In this document: piece by piece, positions 21,714-31,949 of the stretch
Position numbering within the stretch: the first letter of the stretch is position 1
Layout: the number at the start of each line of letters is the position of its first letter
Assembly (NCBI GenBank): GCA_029255685.2
Contig: CM055311.2
Span: 1,007,001-1,071,000, forward strand
Length of the DNA: 64,000 nt
Reading direction: 5' to 3'
Source: Silene conica
Taxonomy: Eukaryota; Streptophyta; Magnoliopsida; Caryophyllales; Caryophyllaceae
Made by a program: the position numbers and the translations under genes
Notes under the pieces: generated by a model
The model's database searches: none
What the model saw: the letters and a program-made list of their open reading frames with translations, nothing else
Told to the model about the DNA's origin: nothing

Positions 21714-23279
21714 ACCATAAATTATAATCCACTAAATAGAAACTCACGGACAATAGATATTAAATAAAGGTGAATAGAAACTATTCTGGGTACTATAGTT
21801 TTTATAGACATTATATACATATAAATTCCAATATTTATTTTTAATTTTAATTTATTTTGTGTTATTATTAAATTAGAATTGATTGCCGAGAAACTCAAGA
21901 GGTGAATTAAATAGCAAAAAATGTTAATGAAAATTATGGTCGTTAAGTAATATAAAGAGTTTAATTAATATATTGACATATTAAATTACAAAAATTAATT
22001 AAATAGGAAGAACTTTTTAATTTATTGGGTGGGTGTTAAGTATTATGAGGAGCATTAATTAATTTATTACCATGTTTAATTAAGAAAAAAAAATTAAATA
22101 GGAAAAAATGTTAATAAAAATGGTGGGGTTAAGAAATATGAAGAGTTTTAATTAATTATTAACATATTTTATTACCAAAATCTCAATTAAAACTTTAATT
22201 TTAATTATATTATGAAATTTTTATTACAAAAATTTCAATTAAAATGTCATATATTGTGAAATTTTAAAAGGGTTACATAAATTTTGGAAAACAATATATT
22301 TAATATAGAAAATTATTTTAAGAATAACGATAATATCTTTTAATATAGATAAATGAATTAAATTACTTTATAGATAAATGAATTAAATTAATGTCATGTA
22401 ATAATAAATTGATAGTCTATATTACATTAATTTGCCAGGTCACCTTAAAAATAGGTCACATCACATTTAAATATGACACGTCATATTCAAATTTGTCATG
22501 TCATATTATTTTAGGTATCCTTTTAATAAGATTTTATAGATTTGCATTGAATACAATAAATATATAATCAAAGAGTATACTTAATATTACAGGTGTCCAA
22601 ATACGGACTTGGACAGAACATGGGCAAAGTTAACATATGGCATAGACACATAGTCCACAATAATTTCATAGGTTTATATTGGAGGTGTTCATTTGCGGTT
22701 CATTGTATGTAGTTAAAGCGGAGAAGGACATTAGTTGGTTTTATTAGAAATGAGGATTAGAAATTTATTTACCTGCTTAACAGTAGCCGGTCATATATTG
22801 TAATTAAAGCGGAGAATGACATTAGATGGTTTTATTATTAGTAGTTAAAATAGGGTTTGAATTATTTTTAGCGGTGCGCGCTCATAGTTTAGAGTATTCA
22901 TATAAATTACGCCAAAAAATAAAAGGTATTTAATTCGATTTATATCATAAACCGAATTCCACTCATTTTTACCGTCGACTTTTAGTCCGTTCATAAATTA
23001 GCGTCCTATCATAATCGAGTGGTGGTCGTGAGTCTTATAGATGCCAGTATCGTGACAGACATAATATCTACAAAAGGGTGATATTTTTAATCTGTTATCT
23101 ATTATCGATATATTTGAGATCACAGGTATGACTCCTGATAAAACGCTAGTGTTCTCACAAATTTGCATCTAATGGGGTCAAGAGTAATTCTCTTGTTGGA
23201 CGAACTTTTTCATGATTTGTTTTTACAAAAAGTAACCATTCCTTATCAATAATTATGAGTTTTGAGTAAATCAATAAGC
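21714..23279. other. AT-rich intergenic DNA with degenerate repeats
   Basis: No gene is seen. 21906-22190 holds about three degenerate units of roughly 105 bp (each with aaataggaa..atgttaat..ttaag..atgaagag). 22705-22745 and 22796-22838 are direct repeats about 92 bp apart (ttaaagcggagaa.gacatta). Otherwise nothing recognisable. Confidence 0.5.
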
Positions 23280-23580
23280 GGATTATACCACCAGAGGTAT
23301 ACAATTTTCTGTACATATTTTGAGCTTTTTAATAGAAAATTTGAGCTTTATTAGAAAGAATATGAACTTATAATTTCTGAAGTCCTTGAGAAAATAATGA
23401 GAATCCAAAATTATTATACAACTAAAACACAATACATATAAGTTGAACTATATTTTAATTTTAATATAACAAAACTAAAATATAACTCAAAATAGTTTAA
23501 AAACTCAACAAATATACACATAAGCTCAATAAAATACATCATTATTGTACGATGCTATTATACATCTGGTTGTATAATCC
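23280..23580. mobile_element. MITE-like element, 301 bp
   Basis: Terminal inverted repeats of about 22-24 bp (left begins ggattataccaccagaggta; the inverse of the right end begins ggattatacaaccagatgta). The interior is AT-rich with repeated TGAGCTT/AAGCTCA motifs. No clear target duplication is seen. The internal motif and terminal style recall 46815-47234. Confidence 0.6.
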
Positions 23581-26149
23581 TTTTTGTGTAAATATAATGA
23601 TGAGCTTGAAATAAATATAAATTAGTTTTATTCACATGCAAAAAATGCACGGGTCGTAATAAAAGACGCTTAAAAGATGAAAAATAATGCGTGATTAAAT
23701 CTACACAAATAACGTGATATAGTTATTGTCATATTGGTAGGGATACCAAATTCACTCACCTCCTCTGAATTCCAAATTGATTCAAGCGAACAAATTCGCA
23801 ATTCGCTTTTGTATCAATTCGGTATAATTCTTTAGTATTCGCTCAAATAAGCAAATTACATGATTTTCCTAAAACCAAAAAATATTCAGAAAAAGTTGGA
23901 AGTATATGTAAAAGATGTAACATTACTTGATCAATTTTATGTTATTTTAGTACTTCAAGACTTTTTCACATAAATTTTATCAATAATAATAATTCTGCTA
24001 AAAATATTTTTTATATTTTGTTCATTTTATATGATAGGCAAGTCAATACTGAATTAGCGAATTATAATATGAAGGTTAATTGTTGTTTTATTTTTATTTT
24101 TTATTTTTAAAATCTCCAAAATAGTACTTTTCTATACAAATTCATGTAAAGTTAATTATTATTCCTCCTTTTTATTTTACAAAAGAATGTAGTATCTTTC
24201 CGTTTGTTAAAATATGTATATAGACATGTTATTATTATTGTTAACTTTCTATTCTGTTTATGATAAATAATTGAAATCATGATTTTTTGTTTTGATGACT
24301 ATTAAGTTTTTTTGCAGATAAAATTCTGAATTTGAATATTTAGGCTTTACAACTTGTTCTTGCATGTTTCTCAAACAACTTTTTTCGCAAAGTAATTAGT
24401 CTATTTTTTTCATTCTTAATAGTGTATTTTCATTATAGTAAAATATGATGATGCGTTTTGTGTATTATACTTCTATATTATACTATTTTAGGTTTATAAC
24501 AGTTTCCGCTGTAACTTTCTAGATCCACTGACAATATTATTATCACAATCATTATTTATTTTCACTATTTTTTCATTACTATTAAATTTGTTAGGAATTA
24601 TTTCGATGTTCTTACTTTCTCATATTTTTGACTTATGAAATTTTAAGCCTATTTTAAATGGTGCATGTTGTATATTTCCAGTATGTTAACATTTTTTTTA
24701 CTTTGAAGTATTATCACTTTTCAATTATTATGTTATAAATATAATCGTTCATCCACTCTTTTAAAATTATTTTTTAGTATTTTTTTTACTTATTACGAAA
24801 TGATTGACACTTTTAATGTTTTTCTAGTACTAAATTCTCATTATTTTATGCATAGACTATAGTATTGAAAAATAATTTTCAATTTTTTTTAATGGTTGAA
24901 ATCATTATTTTATTTATTTATTTATTAATAATATTGAACTTTTTTTTTCCTTAATTCGAGATTTATAAACATGCTACTGCCTTGTGCCTTTATCTTCTTT
25001 AAAAAAAGGTGTCGGATTTGACTTTATGAAATTTTATTTTATATATGTCGTATAAATGTATTATATATCGAATTATATATAATATTGAATGAAATGAGAG
25101 TAAATATTAAAAGTAGGTAAGAGACTAAATAGTGAAAGTAGGAAAGAGAGCAAATAATTCTTGGTGGGAAAGTGGGTTTTGGTAGGGAGTTTTTTTTTGT
25201 TTTTTTTTCAACTCCCTAAATTTTAGGAGCCAATCAACCTCTCCTAAATTTTATTCCTGTTATAAATATAAATAATAATTGTTTTGTGTGTATTTGATGC
25301 AGGTAAAAAGACATCGAAATTTTTAATATTATCTCGACGATTAAGGGATATAGCATCGATCTTAGAGATTACATTTTATCAATTGAAATTGAAATGTGTT
25401 TGTTTAGTTGTAATTAAATTGTTTGACATGTAATTATTTGTAATTTTTAATTTTAAATTTTTAATTATATAATACAATATGACATAATAATTATACATTC
25501 GACATTATAATTAGACATTAAATCACTAAATTACACAACTAAAATTAAAATAAGTTAGAGAGAATGTGGAGAGAGAGTAATTAATTGTTTGGAAGAGAGA
25601 ACGTAATTAATTCAACCGGAAGCGTGGGGTTGATTTTTGAGTATAAAAAAAAAGGAAAAATTTCAGCCAATCACAACACTTGAAATATCGTTTCTTTTGT
25701 AAATAGAGAATTTTTGACTCATAAAAAATGTCCACTATTTAACTAAAAATAATGATTATTCATAATGATCATTTTTTGGTAATCACACCTACAAGTCTAC
25801 AACCATCGCACAATAGAATCTGCATTAGGTGAAGGAAAAGCCAATGCGATGAATAGCCAGCCCATGATGTACACAAAAGAGAATCCTGAGGGGCATTATG
25901 AGCTTTTAATCCATTCATAAGTCAACTCCCTCGTCTCCCCGCGTTAAATGTCATGCAGTTGACAGTTTTACACTTGCCATTTAAATTGACCTTTTTCTTC
26001 TCGTTTTAGCTTCCCGTTTCCATTTGGCAAATGAAGGCTGATAAGCAATTTGGTCAAACCTTTGCGAATATCACTTCTTGTAAAACAAGTTGTTGACCGC
26101 AGTGGCGGAATTAACATTAAATTTAAGGCGGCAAATTTAGGAGAATAGA
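23581..26149. other. AT-rich intergenic DNA
   Basis: 2.6 kb with no supported ORF or RNA gene. A short taaattttaggag-type repeat is present near 25210-25250. A possible ancient insertion cannot be named from sequence alone. Confidence 0.5.
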
Positions 26150-26704
26150 TGTTGGATATAGTGACTCTTTTAAAACAAATATTGTCCCACATTGTTAAGG
26201 AAACAAAAGTTCATTCCTTTGTTTGCTATATAAGGAAAATTTACTTGTTGTCCCACATTGGTGAGCAAACAAGAGTTCATTCATTTGTTTGCTATATAAG
26301 GAGAACTCACTTGTTGTCTCACGTTGGAGAGGAAACAAGAGTTCTCTCTTATTTTTGCTATATAAGGAGAGCACTCACCCTCCTTTCAATCCATCTAACT
26401 CACTACTTCTCTTCCTCTTTTCTACAAAAGAAGAGTTGTTTGGGTAAAATTAAAATATTGTTCCAAGTCTCACAGTTCCGAGTGGGCGAAGCTGCGTGAA
26501 GATTGTAGTAGTGTAAACCTTGGGGAACTACCAGTCAGTATTGATCACCACCACGGTCATATCGGAGAAATAGTTTTCAAGGCAGTGGTTCCGCACCACG
26601 TCACTACCTTCCAGTTTTGGTATTTCTGGTCCTTTATTTTGTTATTACAATATTTCTTGTTGTGTTGAATTATAGTTTTTGAGTTCTATAATTCTGGGCC
26701 AACA
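26150..26704 (+). repeat. 5' LTR of copia-1, promoter segment triplicated
   Basis: 555 bp against 425 bp for the 3' LTR. The extra length comes from about 66-bp units, each containing gtcccacattg, gaaacaagagttc and the TATA-like gctatataagga. Three TATA-like copies lie near 26227, 26292 and 26357, where the 3' LTR has a single equivalent near 39289. Confidence 0.85.
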
Positions 26705-26735
26705 ATTTGAAAACTATTTGAGAAGTGCAGTAACT

Positions 26736-27707
26736 ATGACTGTCATATCAAAACTTGTTCCTGATATTTCGAATATTGAACAATTAGACGGTCATAATTA
26801 TAAGCGTTGGTCCCAGAAATTGCTGATGTTTTTTGAGCAGCTAGAAATTGATTATGTTCGGTTTACACCTATTGTTCCTACTGATGTTGAGACTACCCCT
26901 CCTACGGACTTAGCCGTTAAGTCCAATGAAGATGAAATTGTTAAATTTATTAAGGATAATAAAACTGATAGGTGTCACATACTCAATAACATGGTTAACC
27001 CCTTGTTCGATTTATTTGCTGATAATAAATCGGCTAAAGTCATTTTGGAGTCCTTAGAGACTAAATATGGGGCTGATGGCGCGGGGAAAAAGAAATATGT
27101 TGTGGGTAAGTGGCTGTAGTTTGAGATGGTGGATGGGAAGTCTATAATGGAACAGGTTCATGTCTATGAAAACTTATGTGCTGATGTCGTTAATGAGGGC
27201 ATGGAATTAGACGATCTTTTTGTTGTTAATGTGTTGTTAGAAAAATTCTCTCCCTCATGGTCTGAGTATAGAAACCACCTTAAGCACGAAAAGAAAGACC
27301 TGCCACTTATGGAACTTATCGGACACATGTGGACCAAAGAGGCAAATCGCCTTAAAGACAATCCTGCTGCTAGCCAGTCTTCGAATGCATCTGTTGCTGT
27401 TGTCAACGCTAATTTGGTTGAGTCTGGTGGTCCGTCTAATGTTGTTGAAAAGTTCAAGGGTAAAGGTAAGGCCAAGGTTGGTCAGGACAGGGGTAAGAAG
27501 AATGGCCCAGGGAAGCATACCAAGCCGATTGCTAAGATTCAAAAGCCTAAGGGTCCCTGGGTTTGCTATGTCTGTGGGAAACCGGGTCACAAAGCCTACC
27601 AGTGCACTGATAAAAAGACTGCCGAAGCCAATGTTGCAGTGACTGATGATGTCATTGCTGCTGTGGTTGTTGAAGCTAATCTGGTGGGTAATATTGTTGA
27701 ATGGGTC
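26736..27707 (+). pseudogene. copia-1 gag (nonsense mutation)
   Basis: Starts MTVISKLVPDISNIEQLDGH and contains the copia gag core (NYKRWSQKLLMFFEQLE), then a CCHC zinc knuckle CYVCGKPGHKAYQC near 27566-27607. A TAG at 27117-27119 interrupts the frame in WL*FEMVDGK; a single C-to-T change would explain it. The frame stays open afterwards up to the insertion point of the 2-kb LTR element. In an intact element the product would form virus-like particles and bind RNA. Confidence 0.85.
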
Positions 27708-28247
27708 TGATGTAGGACGGACAAGGGTTGTGTGTAGTTTTATTTATTTCTTTACTGCTTATTTCCTAATTTCAGTTTTAAAAATAAGGCAAGTAGTTTT
27801 AAGTAATAGTTGATTTTGGGAAAGTTTCCTTATCCACTTATGGAAAGGATCACATGTTTTTAGGAAGTCTTGTGTCCCCTATTCTACTATACTTATGTAT
27901 TCAATTTTTATTCATTCAAAATTCAAGTTATAATATACTTCTGAGTTTACAGTTGTGTGAGCTTTATTTTCGAGAGTCTTGCGAGATAATCGAGTGCATA
28001 GCAATCTTGCGAGGTTGTTATTTAAGGGAGTTTCGAGTGATCATTCTTGCGAGATTAACTAGATACTTTCTATTTGTGTTCACAATCAAGTTCCTTGCGA
28101 GGGGGAAGAGCGAGTTCACATCATATCCCGGTTACTTTACTTATAATCACGTCCAAACAACTTATATTCCGCTGCAAAGTTAGTATTACAGCACAGGGCA
28201 GTTCTGCTATCTGTTCAATTTCGAAACACTGCTGTAATTTTACATCA
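27708..28247 (+). repeat. 5' LTR of the 2-kb element (two deletions)
   Basis: 540 bp, lacking about 58 bp near 27730 and about 10 bp near 27890 relative to the 3' LTR. The second gap removes the TATA-like tataaata that the 3' LTR keeps at about 29384-29391. The copies otherwise agree closely. Confidence 0.85.
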
Positions 28248-28250
28248 ATT

Positions 28251-28262
28251 TGGTATCAGAGC
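28251..28262 (+). other. Primer-binding site of the 2-kb element
   Basis: TGGTATCAGAGC, tRNA-Met type, 3 nt after the LTR end. Confidence 0.9.
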
Positions 28263-28326
28263 TTCGGCTCTTGATTTTCTTAAATCTAAGACGATCCTAC
28301 GGTAATAATTCGTTCATGGTGCTGCA

Positions 28327-29133
28327 ATGTCTCGAAAGACACGCGAACGAATATTGAAGGAGATCAAGGAATATGAACAAAGCCTATTCTTGCAAAAGGT
28401 AGAAGGAGAACTTAACAAACTCTCATCCCTATTAGACAGAATTGTAGAGAAGCCTTATTTGGCAGATACAAACAGTCCTAAAGACTGTCAGAAAGAAGAT
28501 TTTCTTATTCAGAATGATGAGCCAAAAGAAAAAGATGAGCTTATCATAGTTGAACCAATCAGAGATGATAAATATGATATAGAAGAAAATATTGAGCCTT
28601 TCGATGTTACTAATGAGGAAGACGAGCGAGAGGGTGAAAGAGACTTAGTTGACGGCCTAATTGTGAGAAATCAAGAAATATTTCTAGATCAATCCAAGGC
28701 TGACCCAAACAATACTACTCATCTGAGTTTGGGTAAGGTATTACAGGTCAATAATTACTTATATTTTCAAGATCAGGAAACTTATCGATCACCACTCGAT
28801 GAATCTATTGACAAGAAGCTTGGTGACTGTAGATGTTATTCTCGTCTGAGTTCGGTTCATGGTATGGCAATTACTGGAAGTTCTGGTTCCGTTTTGTCTA
28901 TACTTGAGCACCGAGGGAAGATGTGTGGAAGACACAAGCAAAGAAAGAACAAGTTGAACTTGAAGGAGTACAAAAACATGATGAGTGAGCTTGAGTTTTA
29001 CATCGAGGATGATGAGCTTAAATATGATTCAAGTGCCTTGTTATTCCTTATCAACAATCTTGCATCCAGATTCATAAGGTTCGTATTTGATCCGGGAGGT
29101 CATTGGTTCAAGAATCGGGACGATTCTTTTTGA
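28327..29133 (+). CDS. Unknown 268-aa protein encoded by the 2-kb LTR element
   Basis: An intact ORF filling almost the whole interior of a short LTR element. I recognise no gag, protease, reverse transcriptase or zinc-knuckle motif. The N-terminus is a charged, probably helical segment (ERILKEIKEYEQSLFLQKVE). Residues of about 60-110 are strongly acidic. A basic Cys-containing stretch lies near 197-205 (GKMCGRHKQRKNK). The C-terminus FVFDPGGHWFKNRDDSF followed by a purine-rich tract resembles the junction between the end of the coding region and the polypurine tract in some gypsy elements, from memory. It could be a diverged gag, an extra ORF or a captured sequence; I do not assign a function. 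Confidence 0.65.
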   Translation: MSRKTRERILKEIKEYEQSLFLQKVEGELNKLSSLLDRIVEKPYLADTNSPKDCQKEDFLIQNDEPKEKDELIIVEPIRDDKYDIEENIEPFDVTNEEDEREGERDLVDGLIVRNQEIFLDQSKADPNNTTHLSLGKVLQVNNYLYFQDQETYRSPLDESIDKKLGDCRCYSRLSSVHGMAITGSSGSVLSILEHRGKMCGRHKQRKNKLNLKEYKNMMSELEFYIEDDELKYDSSALLFLINNLASRFIRFVFDPGGHWFKNRDDSF

Positions 29134-29145
29134 AGAAAGGGAGAA

Positions 29146-29755
29146 TGATGTAGGACGGACAAGGGTTGTGTCCTAGGATGTTATAGTTACTTTATTATTA
29201 GTTTCCATAATTTAGCTAATAAGGATAAGGTAGTTTTATTTATTTCTTTATTGCTTATTTCCTAATTTCAGTTTTAAAAATAAGGCAAGTAGTTTTAAGG
29301 TAATAGTTGATTTTTGGAAAGTTTCCTTATCCACTTATGGAAAGGATCACATGTTTTTAGGAAGTCTTGTGTCCCCTATTCTACTATAAATAGGGACTTA
29401 TGTATTCAATTTTTATTCATTCAAAATTCAAGTTATAATATACTTCTGAGTTTACAATTGTGTGAGCTTTATTTTCGAGAGTCTTGCGAGATAATCGAGT
29501 GCATAGCAATCTTGCGAGGTTGTTATTTAAGGGAGTTTTGAGTGATCATTCTTGCGAGATTGAGGGCTACATACTTTCTATTTGTGTTCACAATCAAGTT
29601 CCTTGCGAGGGAGGAGAGCGAGTTCACATCATATCCCGGTTACTTTACTTATAATCACGTCTAAACAACTTATATTCCGCTACAAAGTTAGTATTACAGC
29701 ACAGGGCAGTTGTGCTATCTGTTCAATTTCGAAACACTGCTGTAATTTTATATCA
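29146..29755 (+). repeat. 3' LTR of the 2-kb element
   Basis: 610 bp, with an intact TATA-like box near 29384-29391, followed by the gggtc duplication. Confidence 0.85.
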
Positions 29756-29760
29756 GGGTC

Positions 29761-31848
29761 TTAGATACTGGCGCTTCCAGACACCTCTGTGCTGATAAGG
29801 AGTTATTTGCTGAGTTCAAGGAGATAGCTAATGGGGAATGCGTCTACATGGGTAATTCCTCATCTGCTGAGATCACAGGCAAAGGCAAGATCTTTCTCAA
29901 ACTCACCTCGGGGAAAACACTTGCCCTCAATAATGTTTAGTTTGTACCCACACTGCGTCGAAACCTCGTGTCTGGTGCCTTGTTGAACAAAGCTGGGTTG
30001 AAGCTTGTTTTTGAGGCTGACAAGGTTCTAATGTCGCGCAATGGGGAATTTGTGGGCAAGGGTTATCTGTCTGGGGTACTCTTTGTACTGAACACCGATT
30101 CAGTTTCTAATAATATTGCATCTACTTCTGCTTATATCGCCGAGTCTATTGTTGTTTGGCATGGTATATTAGGTCATGTGAATGTTGACTACATTAAAAA
30201 AGCTTAGAACTATGAGGTTAGTTCCAAGTTTGTCGAGTCAAGAATTCTCTAAATGTGTTAGCTGTGTTGAGGCTAAATTCACAAAGAAACCTAGTAAACC
30301 TGTTATAACTAGGAGTACGAGTCTTCTTGAGTTAATTCACACCGACCTAGCTGACTTCAAAAATGTTGCAAGTAGAGGTGGCAAGAATTATTATGTGACT
30401 TTTATAGACGACTGCTCGAGGTACACTCGAGTGTATTTGCTTAAGACTAAAGATGAAACAGAACAATCGTTTATAAACTTTAAAAATGAGGTCGAAAATC
30501 AACTCGACAGAAAAATCAAAAGGGTAAGGTCTGATAGAGGTGGTGAGTATAAATCCAGTTATCTAGCCGAAATTTGTGCGGCAAACGGTTTAATACATGA
30601 GACTAGTCCACCTTACTTACCCCAATCCAATGGTATAGCTGAACGAAAAAATAGAACTTTAAAAGAGATGATGAATGCTATGCTTTTAAGTTCTGGCCTA
30701 TCTGACGATATGTGGGGGGAAGCGATACTTTCTGCTTGTCACATTCTTAACCGTGTACCTCATAAGAAAATTGACAAGACACCCTACGAGATTTGGAAGG
30801 GCTATCCTCCTAACTTGAGTTGCCTTAGAGTGTGGGGGTGTTTGGCTAAAGTGGGTTTACCTGACTTTAGGAGACCAACCGTTGGATCAAAAACCTATGA
30901 TTGTGTTTTTATATGTTATGCTCAAAATAGCTCTACTTATAGATTTGTCTTTGAGTGAGCGTTCTATATCTGAGGCTAGAGATGCTGAATTTTTTGAGCA
31001 TGTTTTTCCGTTACAGAAAAAAAGTTATTTCATCTCTTTCTTTACCTGTTGCATCTATTGATATGTCTTCACATGCTAGTTGTAGTAGCACTCCTATTGA
31101 TCATATTGTTGAACCTATGAGGAGTAAAAGACCTATATGTCCAAAGAACTATGATGATTATGATACAACTTATTTATCTGAATATGGATATACTGTTTGT
31201 GCTAGTGATGAGTTTGTTTCAGCATTTTTAATAGAAGATGATCCAAAAACTTATAGTGAGACAATGAAATCGAATGATGCTAACTTTTGGAAAGATGCTA
31301 TTAAAAGTGAACTTGATTCTATTGTTTCTAATCAGACTTGGGAGTTGACTGATTTACCTCAAGGTAGTAAACCCATTACGAGTAAATGGATCTTCAAAAA
31401 GAAGATAAGACCTGACGGTACAATAGAAAGGTTCAAAGCTAGACTAGTAGTTAGAGGGTTTACACAAAAGAAGGGTATTGATTATTTTGATACCTATTCT
31501 CCTGTGATCAAAATTTCGACTATAAGAACTCTTGTCGCTTTAGCTGCTATTCATAATCTTACTATACATCAGATGGATGTCAAAACTGCTTTTTTGAATG
31601 GTGAGCTAAAGGAAGAGATCTATATGTCGCAACCTGAAGGGTTTGTGGTTAATGGTCAAGAGAATAAAGTGTGTAAACTGAACAAGTCAATTTATGGTCT
31701 GAAACAAGCACCTAAACAGTGGTATGAGAAATTCAACAACATTTTGATGAGTAATGGCTTTATGATTAACAACTCTGATGCATGTGTTTATTCCAAAGTG
31801 ATAGAATCTGATTGTGTTATCATATGCCTATATGTGGATGACATGCTT
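29761..31848 (+). pseudogene. copia-1 protease, integrase and first half of reverse transcriptase
   Basis: Protease LDTGASRHLC at the start; TAG at 29938-29940 in NNV*FVP. The pre-integrase H-x-H (WHGILGH) near 30160 is followed by a frameshift around 30200. Integrase core with HTDLADF, DDCSRY and PQSNGIAERKNRT supplies the D, D and E residues (30340-30660). A second frameshift lies near 30955. RVT_2 reverse transcriptase begins near 31270 and includes DVKTAFLNGELKEEIY. The frame breaks inside the YVDDML motif where the LINE inserted. At least one nonsense codon and two frameshifts make it dead. Confidence 0.9.
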
Positions 31849-31949
31849 TTTTTTGTTGAAATGTAAATATTATTAAAGAAAATCAAGGAACGAGTACATT
31901 TTACACTACTATCAAGCTCACACCTCAGCAGAGGAGAGCAATCTACTCA

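Larger units (their letters stand above)
27708..29755 (+). mobile_element. 2.05-kb non-autonomous LTR retrotransposon with one ORF
   Basis: The target duplication gggtc lies at 27703-27707 and 29756-29760, and the LTRs start TGATGTAGGACGG and end TATCA or CATCA. 5' LTR 27708-28247, tRNA-Met type PBS at 28251, ORF 28327-29133, purine-rich tract just before the 3' LTR 29146-29755. No gag or pol domain is recognised. It inserted between the copia-1 gag and the protease codons; the copia reading frame continues across the duplication. Confidence 0.9.

Noticed and set aside
25968-26192. 74-aa minus-strand ORF next to copia-1
   Set aside because: It spans the junction of intergenic DNA and LTR, with no recognisable domain.
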